A DNA stretch of 64,000 nucleotides from Dokdonella_A sp963834755 (GCA_963834755.1 CAWICQ010000009.1:124001-188000); one strand, 5' to 3'; positions 38,683 through 47,879 are shown, numbered from the stretch's first letter. Made by a program: numbers and translations. Notes: generated by a model not told the origin, from the sequence alone.

Positions 38683-39775
38683 CTACACCGAGGGTTCTTC
38701 GTGGCCTTCGACCTCGAGCCCGAAACCGCGCAGGCCCACCAGCCGCCGCGGCGTGCCGAGCACGCGCAGCCGGCGCACGCCAAGATCGGCGAGGATCTGC
38801 GCGCCGAGACCGAGTTGCCGCCACGGCGTCGCCGGTTCATCAACCGCGAGCTTCGAGGTCAGACGCTCGACCAGGACATCCGGTGTTTCGTCGCCGGCGA
38901 GCACGACGACGACACCTCTGCCCTCGTCGGCGATGCGGCGCAGCGCTGCGGTCACGGTGAGGCCGAGATCGCTGCGCTCGAGGTGCAGAACGTCTGATAA
39001 CGTGTTGCGCACGTGCACGCGCGTCAGCACGGGTGCGCCGTCGTCGATGCGTCCGCGTGCGAGCGCAAAATGCAACGCGCGATGCAAACGATCGCGATAC
39101 GCGTAGAGTCGAAAGCGCCCGAATTCGGTGTCGACATCGCTTTCGTGCGCGCGCTCGATGGTTTTTTCGGTCTCGAGGCGATAGCGGATCAGATCGGCGA
39201 TCGTGCCGAGCTTGAGCGCATGCTTCGCCGCGAACGCTTCAAGTTCGGGACGGCGCGCCATGCGGCCGTCTTCGCTCAGGATTTCGACGAGCACGCCGGC
39301 GGGCGCGAGCCCCGCGAGCGCAGCGAGATCGCACGCGGCTTCGGTGTGCCCCGCGCGCGCCAGCACGCCGCCCGGTTGCGCGGCGAGCGGAAAGATGTGA
39401 CCCGGCTGCACGATGTCTTCGGGACGCGCATCGGGTTTCGCTGCGGTGCGGATCGTGTGCGCGCGGTCGTACGCAGAAATGCCGGTGGTGACGCCGGCGG
39501 CCGCTTCGATCGACACGGTGAAATTCGTGTGGTGCGGCGACGTGTTGCGGTCGACCATCGGCTTCAGGCCGAGCTGGCGGCAATGCGCTTCGCGTCAGCG
39601 GCAGGCAGACCAGACCGCGGCCTTCGCGCACCATGAAATTGATGTCTTCGGGCCGCGCCTTTTCGGCGGCCATGATCAGATCGCCTTCGTTTTCGCGGTC
39701 CTCGTCATCGAGAATCACGACCATGCGGCCGGCGCGGATCTCGGCGAGAAGCTCGGGAATCGTCGCAAAGCTCAT
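38683..39775 (-). CDS. ribBA: RibBA-like dihydroxybutanone phosphate synthase, frameshifted, with degenerate RibA-like domain
   Basis: The N-terminal RibB domain makes 3,4-dihydroxy-2-butanone 4-phosphate from ribulose 5-phosphate. It begins MSFATIPELLAEIRAGRMVV, with the acidic DDEDRENEGDLIMAAEK, and continues to REGRGLVCLPLT near 39597. One extra base there breaks the frame; the expected EAHCRQLGLKPMV follows in the next frame, then SPHHTNFTVSIEAAAGVTTG and QPGHIFPLAAQPGGVLARAGH. The C-terminal half resembles GTP cyclohydrolase II but lacks its CX2GX7CXC zinc cysteines and RCDCG motif, so it is probably inactive as RibA (a RibBX-like protein); a separate ribA would then be needed elsewhere. 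Confidence 0.87.
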
Positions 39776-39820
39776 GCGTGTCGTACTCGTTGCAGGACGC
39801 AGCGCGGACTGAAGGCTCGA

Positions 39821-40435
39821 TCAATCACCGTCGTTCTCATCACCATCGCACAAATACAGCCGTTCGAGATAGCGCGCGACGAGATCCACTTCCAGATTGA
39901 CCGCATCGCCGGCCTTGCGTGCGCCGAAAGTTGTCACGGAAAGCGTGTGCGGAATCAGCGTGACGTCGAAATCATTGCCCGCCACCGCGTTGACCGTGAG
40001 ACTGGTCCCATCGATCGTGATCGAGCCTTTGCTTGCGATATAGCGCGCCAGCGCCGCCGGTGCCGCGAAGGTCCAGCGTTGAGCGGCGCCGTCGGCGACG
40101 ATCGATACGACCTTGCCCAGGCCGTCGATGTGGCCGGATACCAAATGCCCGCCGAGGCGATCGGCAAGACGCAGCGATTTTTCCAGATTGACCGGATCGC
40201 CGGCAGCTAGCGTGCCGAGTGTCGTGCGCGCGAGCGTCTCGCCGGAAAGATCGGCGGCGAAATGTGTTCCCGTCCGCGCGACGACGGTCAGACAAACGCC
40301 GGCGACTGCGATGCTGTCGCCGATCCGCACGTCGTCGAGGCCGAGCGATGCGCTGTCGATATCGAGGCGCGCGTTGCCGCCGCTGCGATCGATGGTTCCG
40401 ACGCGACCGACAGCCTGCACGATTCCACTGAACAT
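39821..40435 (-). CDS. ribE: Riboflavin synthase alpha subunit
   Basis: RibE dismutates two lumazines to give riboflavin. The protein has 204 residues as two tandem lumazine-binding barrels: MFSGIVQAVGRVGTIDRSGG with GDSIAVAGVCLTVV, then HLVSGHIDGLGKVVSIV with SITIDGTSLTVNAV. The start MFSGIVQ at 40435 is the family start; two residues upstream can also be read in frame. Confidence 0.95.
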   Translation of the reverse strand: MFSGIVQAVGRVGTIDRSGGNARLDIDSASLGLDDVRIGDSIAVAGVCLTVVARTGTHFAADLSGETLARTTLGTLAAGDPVNLEKSLRLADRLGGHLVSGHIDGLGKVVSIVADGAAQRWTFAAPAALARYIASKGSITIDGTSLTVNAVAGNDFDVTLIPHTLSVTTFGARKAGDAVNLEVDLVARYLERLYLCDGDENDGD

Positions 40436-40487
40436 CACGATCTCCATTCAACGCGCGTCGCGGCGCGATTCGATCATCGACCCGATT

Positions 40488-41597
40488 TCACCGCTCCGAG
40501 ATGGGTCGCAGCAACAACCGCGTGTCCTCGCCGACTTCACGCCGATCAATCACACGAAGTTGCATCCGGTCCGCCATCGCATCGAGCGGCGGCAGCGTAA
40601 GCAACGGCATCGCGCGATCGCCGAGCAGCATCGGCGCGATGTACAGCAGCATTTCGTCGACGAATCCCCGCTCGAACAACGCGCCGCACAGCATCGGCCC
40701 CGCTTCGACCTGCAGCTCATTCACGCCGCGCGCGGCAAGCAGCGTCATGACGCCTTCGAGGTCGAGGCGACCGCCATGCATTTCAACGGTCGCCGTTTCG
40801 ACTTTCGCGTGTCGCGCATGCGGACGCGCCGCGGCGCCGTGAAGAATCAGCGTTGGCGTAGTGCCGTCGAGCAGGTGCGCGTCCGCCGGCAACGCGAGAT
40901 GCGTGTCGAGCACGACGCGCAACGGCTTGATCGCCTCGACCTCGCTCGATTCCGCGGCGCCTTTTCCGATGCGCAGCGTCAGTCGCGGATCGTCGGCGCG
41001 TGCCGTGCCGCTGCCGGTCAGGATCGCGGAGCTCCGCGCGCGCCAGCGTTGCACGTCTGCGCGCGCGGCTTCGCCGGTGATCCATTTCGATTCGCCGTTC
41101 GCAAGTGCCGTGCGTCCGTCGAGCGATGTCGCGAGCTTGATGCGCACCCACGGCCGGCCACGCTCGACGCGGCTGAAGAAACCCCGATTGAGCTCGCGCG
41201 CCGATTCGCGCATCAAACTCGTTTCAATAGCGATACCGGCCGCGCGCAGGCGATCGAGCGCGCCGCCGTCGCGCTGAAACGCGTCTTCGCTCGCGATCAC
41301 GACATGCGCGATGCCGGCGGCGACCAGCGCGTCGGCACACGGTGGCGTGCGTCCGTGTCGGCCGCAGGGCTCGAGCGTCACATAAGCCGTCGCGCCGCGC
41401 GCCCGTTCGCCCGCAGCACGTAACGCGAAAATTTCCGCATGCGGTCCGCCGGCGCGCTGATGCCAGCCTTCGCCGACGACGTCATCACCGTGAGCGATCA
41501 CGCAGCCGACGCGAGGATTGGGTTGCGTCGTCGCGAGACCCCGCTCGGCCAGCCGAAGCGCGCGCGCCATCAGCGCATGGTCGATCGCGGAAAACAC
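40488..41597 (-). CDS. ribD: Bifunctional riboflavin deaminase/reductase RibD
   Basis: RibD deaminates and then reduces the pyrimidine intermediate of riboflavin synthesis. The protein has 369 residues. The deaminase domain has the zinc HAE (GPHAEIFALRAAGE) and PCGRHGRTPPC cysteines; the reductase domain shows KLATSLDGRTALANGESKWI, DDPRLTLRI and LQVEAGPMLCGALFERGFVDE. It follows nrdR closely on the same strand. Confidence 0.96.
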   Translation of the reverse strand: MFSAIDHALMARALRLAERGLATTQPNPRVGCVIAHGDDVVGEGWHQRAGGPHAEIFALRAAGERARGATAYVTLEPCGRHGRTPPCADALVAAGIAHVVIASEDAFQRDGGALDRLRAAGIAIETSLMRESARELNRGFFSRVERGRPWVRIKLATSLDGRTALANGESKWITGEAARADVQRWRARSSAILTGSGTARADDPRLTLRIGKGAAESSEVEAIKPLRVVLDTHLALPADAHLLDGTTPTLILHGAAARPHARHAKVETATVEMHGGRLDLEGVMTLLAARGVNELQVEAGPMLCGALFERGFVDEMLLYIAPMLLGDRAMPLLTLPPLDAMADRMQLRVIDRREVGEDTRLLLRPISER

Positions 41598-41602
41598 GCC
41601 GC

Positions 41603-42121
41603 TCAGCCTTTGACTTTGCGCGTGACCGCCTCGTCGAGCAGCGGCAGCTGCAGTCCTTCGATCGCGGGAAGATCGCGCTGCAGCCGCTCGATTTCCTCGC
41701 GGAATTCCTGCACGTCCTGGAAGCTGCGATAGACCGAAGCGAAACGGATGTAGGCGACCTGATCGAGCTTCTTCAATTCGCGCATGACCAGCTCACCGAT
41801 GCGCATCGACGGCACTTCGCGCTCGCCGCTGCGGCGGAGTTCTTCGACGACGGTGCGCACCGCGGCATCGACCTGTTCGCTCGAAACCGGACGCTTCTGC
41901 AGCGCGCGCTCGAAACCCTGGCGCAGCTTGTGCTCGTCGAATGTTTCGCGGCGATCGTCGCTTTTGATCACCGCGGGCAATTTTATTTCCGCGGTTTCGA
42001 ACGTGTTGAAGCGCTCGCCGCACTGCGGACACTCGCGACGACGGCGGATCGTCGCACCGTCTTCGGAAACGCGCGAGTCGATCACGCGCGTGTCGTCGTG
42101 CTGGCAGAACGGGCAATGCAT
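41603..42121 (-). CDS. nrdR: Transcriptional repressor NrdR
   Basis: NrdR is the ATP/dATP-sensing repressor of ribonucleotide reductase genes. The protein has 172 residues. The N-terminal zinc ribbon reads MHCPFCQHDDTRVIDSRV and RRRRECPQCGERFNTFE, followed by the ATP-cone (LPAVIKSDDRRETFDEHKL, ERALQKRPVS). The start MHCPFC at 42121 comes one base after the upstream gene's stop (TGA A ATG), showing tight coupling. Confidence 0.97.
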   Translation of the reverse strand: MHCPFCQHDDTRVIDSRVSEDGATIRRRRECPQCGERFNTFETAEIKLPAVIKSDDRRETFDEHKLRQGFERALQKRPVSSEQVDAAVRTVVEELRRSGEREVPSMRIGELVMRELKKLDQVAYIRFASVYRSFQDVQEFREEIERLQRDLPAIEGLQLPLLDEAVTRKVKG

Positions 42122-42122
42122 T

Positions 42123-42851
42123 TCAGGCCGCTCCGGCCAGCGATGCGGCCGCGCAGGAGCGAAGAAAAGCGCTCGCCAGCGGCGGGCAGCGGCCGTCGAG
42201 CGCGCTGCGTTCGTGCTGGAACAGCGTGGCGACAAAGAACGGATGCGCGTCGAGCTCGAGCGCGCGCACGTCGTCTTCGTCGTCGAGCGCGGTGACGCGC
42301 AGCGGTCCGCCTGCGATCGCTTCGCGGAATGATGCATCGAGGCCATAACGGCAGTGATAGACCGCCTCGATCGTCGCCTCGCCGTAGGCGCGCGCGATGC
42401 GCGAGCCCGCGACGAGATGCACGCGATCACTCGCTTCGATGAGCGCGCAGCTGAGCGGCACGATCACCGCGCGCTGTGCGCCGGGCGAGACTTCGGCATG
42501 TTCGGCATCGGCCCAGCCGAGCACGTTGCGCGCGTACTCGATGACCGCGTGCTGGAATCCGCCGCACGTGCCGAGAAAAGGCACGCCGCGCTCGCGCGCA
42601 TGGCGGATCGCGGCGAGCGCGCCGTCCATGCTGCGATACGGGCTCGCCGGCACGCACCAGAATCCGTCGAAAAGCGAGAGATCGTGTGCGTCGCGGTGCG
42701 CGGTCGATTCGATCGCGTCGCTATCGAGCCACACGATGTCGATCGCGATGCCGCTCGATTGTGCAGCCAGTTCGAGCGCACGGGGAATCGCGCGATGTGC
42801 AACGACATCGTCGTTGCGGTCGCCGATCAGCCCGATGCGGATGCGGCTCAT
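42123..42851 (-). CDS. Stand-alone class I glutamine amidotransferase, CTP-synthase-like
   Basis: The protein has 242 residues and resembles only the glutaminase half of CTP synthase. MSRIRIGLIGDRNDDVVAHRAI begins a Rossmann-like fold; the nucleophile Cys sits in VPFLGTCGGFQHAVIEYARN, and a possible catalytic His-x-Glu dyad region may be altered (LDAHPFFVATLFQHERSA). The PyrG synthetase domain is absent. It is wedged between glyA (8 bases away) and nrdR (1 base away). The amidotransferase partner or substrate is unknown; the context next to serine/folate and nucleotide control genes does not identify it. Confidence 0.8.
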   Translation of the reverse strand: MSRIRIGLIGDRNDDVVAHRAIPRALELAAQSSGIAIDIVWLDSDAIESTAHRDAHDLSLFDGFWCVPASPYRSMDGALAAIRHARERGVPFLGTCGGFQHAVIEYARNVLGWADAEHAEVSPGAQRAVIVPLSCALIEASDRVHLVAGSRIARAYGEATIEAVYHCRYGLDASFREAIAGGPLRVTALDDEDDVRALELDAHPFFVATLFQHERSALDGRCPPLASAFLRSCAAASLAGAA

Positions 42852-42858
42852 CGGGCGC

Positions 42859-44113
42859 TCAGCCGTAGACGGGAAATTGGCGGCATTGCGCGGTGACGCC
42901 GTTGCGGACGCGCTCGATCACGCTGGCGTCCGCGGGTGCATCGAGCACGTCGCAGATCCAGCCGGCGAGCTCGATGCATTCCTTTTCGCCGTAACCGCGC
43001 GTGGTCACCGCCGGCGTGCCGAGGCGCAAGCCTGAGGTGACGAACGGCGAGCGCGGATCGTTCGGCACGGCGTTCTTGTTCACGGTGATGTGCGCATCGC
43101 CGAGCGCGGCTTCGGCGTCTTTGCCGGTGACGTCGCGGCCGATCAGGTCGACCAGGAACAGGTGATTCTCGGTGCCGCCGGAAACGACTTTGTAGCCGCG
43201 CGCCATGAGCGTCTTCGCCATCGCCTTCGCATTTTTCACGACCTGCTGCTGATAGGTCTTGAATTCCGGTTCCAGCGCTTCCTTGAATGCGACAGCCTTC
43301 GCGGCGATCACGTGCATCAGCGGTCCGCCCTGGATGCCTGGGAATACGATGCTCTGCAGTTTCTTTTCGAGGTCTTCATCGCCACCGCGCGCGATCACGA
43401 TGCCGCCGCGCGGGCCGCGCAGCGTCTTGTGCGTGGTCGAAGTGACGACATCGGCATGCGGTACCGGATTCGGATAGACGCCGGCGGCGACAAGACCCGC
43501 AACGTGCGCCATGTCGACGAAGAAATACGCGCCGACCGATTTCGCGATCGCGGCCATGCGTTCCCAATCGACGATCTGCGAGTACGCGCTGAAGCCGCCG
43601 ATCAGCATCTTCGGCTGATGTTCGTGCGCGAGCTGGTCGACCTCGTCGTAATCGATGAGACCGTTGGCGTCGACGCCGTACTGCACCGCGTGGAAAAGCT
43701 TGCCGGAAATATTGACCTTGGCGCCGTGCGTCAGGTGACCGCCGTGCGCGAGCGACATGCCGAGGATCGTGTCGCCCGGTTTCAGCAGCGCGAAATAGAC
43801 GGCTTGATTGGCCTGCGAGCCGGAATGCGGCTGCACATTCGCGTAGCCGGCGCCGAACAATTCCTTGACGCGCTCGATGGCGAGGCGCTCGGCGATGTCG
43901 ACATATTCGCAGCCGCCGTAGTAGCGCTTGCCGGGATAGCCTTCCGCGTATTTGTTGGTCAGCACCGAGCCCTGCGCTTCGAGCACGCGCGGGACTCGCG
44001 TAGTTTTCCGAAGCGATCAGCTCGACGTGGTCTTCCTGGCGCTGACGCTCGCCGGCGATCGCCCGGGCGAGATCATCGTCGTAGCCGGCAATGCGCGTGT
44101 CCTTCGCAAACAT
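42859..44113 (-). CDS. glyA: Serine hydroxymethyltransferase, one-base frameshift
   Basis: GlyA converts serine to glycine and supplies methylenetetrahydrofolate. The N-terminus MFAKDTRIAGYDDDLARAI runs to LIASENYASP. Near 43991 the DNA reads AGTCCCGCGCGTG where AGTCCGCGCGTG is expected: one extra C in a C run. After that base the normal VLEAQGSVLTNKYAEGYPG, the active-site PLP-lysine region TSTTHKTLRGPRGG and the usual end follow. Total length is 3n+1 and the joined protein would have 417 residues, the family norm. The gene is essential, so a sequence error is more likely than inactivation. Confidence 0.93.
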
Positions 44114-44196
44114 GGGCGAACCGTGGCTCAGCGGGCAATGCCGGCGATGTTACAGGCTCGGGGCTGGCGGCCCAACCGGCGTGGCGATCCCCGGTC

Positions 44197-44220
44197 GAAT
44201 CGGCGATAATTCGCCGATTC
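44197..44220. repeat. Inverted repeat between divergent glyA and ettA
   Basis: GAATCGGCGA and TCGCCGATTC form a perfect 10-bp stem around TAAT. It sits about 70 bases before ettA and 85 before glyA, positioned like an operator. It also resembles the GGGAATC-type repeat seen in ftsQ. Confidence 0.55.
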
Positions 44221-44291
44221 CCGCCTTTCTGGCACGTGACGGCCGAGCTTCACCGCCGCTGGCTTCGCGTGCGCCACGGAGCACATTCGTA

Positions 44292-45953
44292 ATGCAGTAC
44301 ATCTACACCATGATCGGGGTCAGCAAGGTCGTACCCCCGAAACGCGAAATCATCAAGGACATCTCGCTGTCGTTCTTCCCCGGCGCCAAGATCGGCCTGC
44401 TTGGCCTCAACGGTTCGGGCAAATCCACCGTGCTGCGCATCATGGCCGGCGTCGACAAGGACTACAACGGCGAGGCGCGGCCGCAGCCGGACATCAAGAT
44501 CGGCTTTCTGCCGCAGGAGCCCGAGCTCGATCCCGACAAAACCGTGCGCCAGACCGTCGAGGAAGGCGTCGGCGAGATCTTCGAGGCGCAGAAGAAGCTC
44601 GAGGAGGTCTACGCGGCCTACGCCGAGGAAGGCGCCGATTTCGACAAGCTCGCGGCCGAGCAGCAGCGCCTGGAGGCGATCCTCGCCACCAGCGACGCGC
44701 ACACGCTGGAGCGCACGCTGGAAATCGCGGCCGACGCGCTGCGCCTGCCGCCGTGGGACGCGAAAATCTCCACCCTTTCCGGCGGCGAGAAGCGCCGCGT
44801 GGCGTTATGCCGGCTGTTGCTGTCCAAGCCGGACATGCTGCTGCTCGACGAGCCGACCAACCATCTCGACGCCGAGTCGGTGGAATGGCTCGAGCATTTC
44901 CTGCAGAGCTTTCCGGGCACCGTCGTCGCGGTCACGCACGATCGCTACTTCCTCGACAACGCGGCCGAGTGGATTCTCGAGCTCGACCGCGGCCGCGGCA
45001 TTCCGTGGAAGGGCAACTATTCGTCCTGGCTCGAACAGAAGGACGCGCGCCTGCAGCAGGAAGAATCCGGCGAAAAGGCGCGCCGCAAGGCGATCCAGCG
45101 CGAGCTCGAATGGGTGCGCCAGGGCGCCAAGGGCCGCCAGTCGAAGGGCAAGGCACGCCTCAACCGTTTCGAAGAGCTGAACGCCGTCGATTACCAGCAG
45201 CGCAACGAAACCAACGAGATCTACATTCCGCCCGGCGAGCGCCTCGGCGATCTGGTGGTGGAGTTCAAGCATGTTTCGAAGTCGTTCGGCGACCGCATGC
45301 TGATCGACGATCTGAGCTTCAAGGTTCCGCCCGGCGCGATCGTCGGCATCATCGGCCCGAACGGCGCCGGCAAGTCGACGTTCTTCAAGCTCATCACCGG
45401 CGTCGAGAAGCCGGACAGCGGCGAAATCGTCATGGGCACGACGGTGAAGCTCGCGTACGTCGATCAGTCGCGCGAATCGCTCAACGGCTCCAAGACCGTC
45501 TGGCAGGAGATTTCGGGCGGCGCCGATCTCATCACGGTCGGCAAATACCAGACGCCTTCGCGCGGCTACATCGGCCGTTTCAACTTCAAGGGCGCCGATC
45601 AGCAGAAGATCGTCGGACAACTCTCCGGCGGCGAGCGCGGACGACTGCATCTGGCCAAGACGCTGATGCAGGGTGGCAACGTGCTGCTGCTCGACGAGCC
45701 TTCAAACGATCTCGACGTCGAAACGCTGCGCGCGCTCGAAGAAGCGCTGCTCGAATTCCCGGGCTGCGCGATGGTGATCTCGCACGACCGCTGGTTTCTC
45801 GATCGCATCGCGACGCATATCCTCTCGTTCGAAGGCGATTCGCACGTGGAATTTTTCCAGGGCAACTATCGCGAGTACGAGGACGACAAGAAGCGCAGAC
45901 TCGGCGAAGAGGCGTCGCAGCCGCATCGGATTCGCTACAAGAAGCTGGCGTGA
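44292..45953 (+). CDS. ettA: Energy-dependent translational throttle protein EttA
   Basis: EttA is an ABC-F ATPase that binds the ribosomal E site and controls entry into elongation by energy state. The protein has 553 residues, as expected. Two ATPase domains have GLNGSGKST and GPNGAGKST P-loops, LSGGEKRR and LSGGERGR signatures, and LLLDEPTNHLD and LLLDEPSNDLD Walker B motifs. The arm-linker KGNYSSWLEQKDARLQQEESG lies between them. The start MQYIYTMIGVSKVVPPKREI at 44292 is the family start. Confidence 0.97.
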   Translation: MQYIYTMIGVSKVVPPKREIIKDISLSFFPGAKIGLLGLNGSGKSTVLRIMAGVDKDYNGEARPQPDIKIGFLPQEPELDPDKTVRQTVEEGVGEIFEAQKKLEEVYAAYAEEGADFDKLAAEQQRLEAILATSDAHTLERTLEIAADALRLPPWDAKISTLSGGEKRRVALCRLLLSKPDMLLLDEPTNHLDAESVEWLEHFLQSFPGTVVAVTHDRYFLDNAAEWILELDRGRGIPWKGNYSSWLEQKDARLQQEESGEKARRKAIQRELEWVRQGAKGRQSKGKARLNRFEELNAVDYQQRNETNEIYIPPGERLGDLVVEFKHVSKSFGDRMLIDDLSFKVPPGAIVGIIGPNGAGKSTFFKLITGVEKPDSGEIVMGTTVKLAYVDQSRESLNGSKTVWQEISGGADLITVGKYQTPSRGYIGRFNFKGADQQKIVGQLSGGERGRLHLAKTLMQGGNVLLLDEPSNDLDVETLRALEEALLEFPGCAMVISHDRWFLDRIATHILSFEGDSHVEFFQGNYREYEDDKKRRLGEEASQPHRIRYKKLA

Positions 45954-45982
45954 TGAGCGTTCACGAGCGCGCGAACATTGTC

Positions 45983-46092
45983 TCCTCTCCCGCTTGCGGG
46001 AGAGGGTCAGGGTGAGGGCCAACTTGGTTCGCCGTCGCAACAGCGCCCTCATCCGCCTCCGGCACCTTCTCCGGCAAGCCGGAGAAGGAGAA
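45983..46092. repeat. REP-like pair between ettA and pyrF
   Basis: CCTCTCCCGCTTGCGGGAGAGG (near 45989) and CCTTCTCCGGCAAGCCGGAG-AAGG (near 46066) with CAGGGTGAGGGC and GCCCTCATCC between them. Same family and same pair layout as the copies near 13.3 and 37.5 kb. Confidence 0.8.
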
Positions 46093-46120
46093 AGCTCGCA
46101 TAGCGAATGATGGAGATGGC

Positions 46121-46945
46121 ATGACCTTCATCGAAACGCTCAAGAACGCGTGGCAACGCAACGACTCCCTCGTCTGCGTCGGCCTCGACCCCGAGCCGTC
46201 GCGATTCCCAGAACACCTGCGCGCGCAGCCTGACGCGATCTTCGAATTCTGTCGCGCGATCGTCGATGCGACGGCCGATCTCGTCTGCTGCTTCAAACCG
46301 CAGATCGCACACTTCGCCGCGCAGCGCGCAGAAGACGCGCTGGAGCGAGTGATCGCGCACATCCACTCGGCGCACCCCGGCGTGCCGGTGATCCTCGACG
46401 CCAAGCGCGGCGACATCGGCAGCACGGCCCAGTTCTACGCCGAGGAAGCGTTCGACCGTTACGGCGCCGACGCGGTGACCGTCAATCCCTACCTCGGTCG
46501 CGACGCGCTCGAGCCCTTCCTGGCCCGAGTGGACAAAGGCGTCGTGATCCTGTGCCGCACGTCGAACGCGGGCGCACGCGATCTCCAGGATCTCGATGTC
46601 GGCGGCCGGCCGCTGTATCAGCGCATCGCACGCAAAGTCGCCCACGAATGGAATGCCAACCGGAACTGCCTGCTGGTCGTCGGCGCGACGTACCCCGCCG
46701 AGCTCGGCGAAGTGCGCGCGATCGTCGACGACATGCCGCTGCTCGTCCCCGGTGTCGGTGCGCAGGGTGGCGGCATCGAAGCCGTCGTGCGTCATGGCGC
46801 GACTTCCGATGGCACCGGACTCGTGATCAGCTCGTCGCGCGGAATCCTCTACGCCGGAAAAGGTGCGGACTTTGCCGAAGCGGCTCGCTCGGCAACCCAG
46901 GATTTACGCCAGGCGATTAACGCCCATCGACGCGCAAAAGTGTGA
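46121..46945 (+). CDS. pyrF: Orotidine 5'-phosphate decarboxylase
   Basis: PyrF makes UMP from OMP. The protein has 274 residues, the longer type-2 form common in proteobacteria. SLVCVGLDPEPSRFPEHL is the N-terminal part and ILDAKRGDIGSTAQFYAEEA the catalytic Lys-Asp segment (DAKRGD). The VTVNPYLGRDALEPFL, CRTSNAGARDLQDL and VVGATYPAELGEVRAIV segments follow. It is monocistronic, 170 bases after ettA across the repeat pair. Confidence 0.95.
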   Translation: MTFIETLKNAWQRNDSLVCVGLDPEPSRFPEHLRAQPDAIFEFCRAIVDATADLVCCFKPQIAHFAAQRAEDALERVIAHIHSAHPGVPVILDAKRGDIGSTAQFYAEEAFDRYGADAVTVNPYLGRDALEPFLARVDKGVVILCRTSNAGARDLQDLDVGGRPLYQRIARKVAHEWNANRNCLLVVGATYPAELGEVRAIVDDMPLLVPGVGAQGGGIEAVVRHGATSDGTGLVISSSRGILYAGKGADFAEAARSATQDLRQAINAHRRAKV

Positions 46946-47190
46946 CGGCGATGTTATGTAGACCCTGAGGCAAAGTTCATAAAGCCCTAAATCCGAAAGA
47001 AAATTTAACCAAGTTCAGCCGGCGACGGTTCATAATGCCGGCCGGCGGAAGGGTCAAAACCATTTCGAAAAAGTCTGCCGGCGGCGCCGAACAACGGTGT
47101 CGGTGGTCCGATCGTGCGAAGTGGTGGTGCCGCCGCCAACGGAGCCATGGCCGGCATTTTTAGAAATCCACCATTTCAAAGAGTATACAA
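46946..47190. other. Leader of the first secreted protein
   Basis: 245 bases without a defended gene. A plus-strand frame from ATG 47146 (MAGIFRNPPFQRVYK) stops at 47194, overlapping the downstream ATG at 47191 as ATGA. Because the downstream protein's predicted start is unusually short for a signal peptide, this frame may be its true N-terminus interrupted by a frameshift. Confidence 0.35.
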
Positions 47191-47829
47191 ATGATCGGCA
47201 TCGCCGCCCTGCTTATTGCCGCTGCAACCTCGCAAACCTCCGACGGTATCTTCAAAGACGGCGTCGACTCAGGGGCCGCTTGCCCCGCCAGCCTATGGAC
47301 GCCCAGCGCTACGCTGACGCTGCGCCACACCAGCGACATCTGGTATCTCCCGGCCGGCGTTCGCCACAACGTCGATGTAACGGAATGGGACAACATCTGG
47401 GGACACATCGACGCGCTCGACGGCATTACCACATGGCCGGGCGTTCCCGGCGCGAGCCCGACGATCAAGACGATCGGCAAGACCGAATACGTGGCCGCGA
47501 AGTTCCATGTTCCCGCCGGTGAACCGTCTACGTTGAACGGAACCTTCAAGCACGTCATGTACGGTGGCGGGCCGGACATCGACGCCGCGATCAGCCGCAC
47601 CTGCGGCGATTTCCAGCCGGCCGAGCAAGGCTGCTGGGTTCACGCCGATCCGGCCGATGATCAGGCGATGCTGCGCTGGCGCATGGGAACGGGTAGCCGT
47701 TTTTACTGCCATCTGGATGCCGACACGGATTATTACTTCAATATCCGTTTCACCGACCCGCACACCGTGGGGCCCGACTGCGTGGGCTTGGCGTGCCAGA
47801 TGACGATCCAGCAATACATCGGGCCCTGA
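47191..47829 (+). CDS. Secreted protein of unknown function, family paralogue A
   Basis: The protein has 212 residues. MIGIAALLIAAATSQ is signal-peptide-like but lacks positive charge (see the leader entry). The mature part carries a conserved domain shared with the gene at 54882-55931: VTEWDNIWGHIDALDGITTW, PGVPGASPTIKTIGKTEYV, ISRTCGDF, and the C-terminal FYCHLDADTDYYFNIRFTDP with two later Cys. At least five cysteines are conserved between the two, suggesting extracellular disulfides. I do not recognise the family. It ends 35 bases before the convergent glycosyltransferase stop. Confidence 0.72.
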   Translation: MIGIAALLIAAATSQTSDGIFKDGVDSGAACPASLWTPSATLTLRHTSDIWYLPAGVRHNVDVTEWDNIWGHIDALDGITTWPGVPGASPTIKTIGKTEYVAAKFHVPAGEPSTLNGTFKHVMYGGGPDIDAAISRTCGDFQPAEQGCWVHADPADDQAMLRWRMGTGSRFYCHLDADTDYYFNIRFTDPHTVGPDCVGLACQMTIQQYIGP

Positions 47830-47852
47830 CCTCCTAGGGAGCGTCGTTTGAC

Positions 47853-47879
47853 GACGCGCGCAGTCAGGTTGCGCGCGTC
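47853..47879. terminator. Hairpin between convergent genes
   Basis: GACGCGCGC and GCGCGCGTC form a 9-bp stem around AGTCAGGTT, just beyond the first secreted gene and overlapping the 3' end of the minus-strand glycosyltransferase. No T run. A bidirectional stop is plausible. Confidence 0.4.

Noticed and set aside
42123..42851. A second CTP synthase
   Set aside because: Only the glutaminase domain is present; the synthetase domain and its nucleotide-binding motifs are missing.
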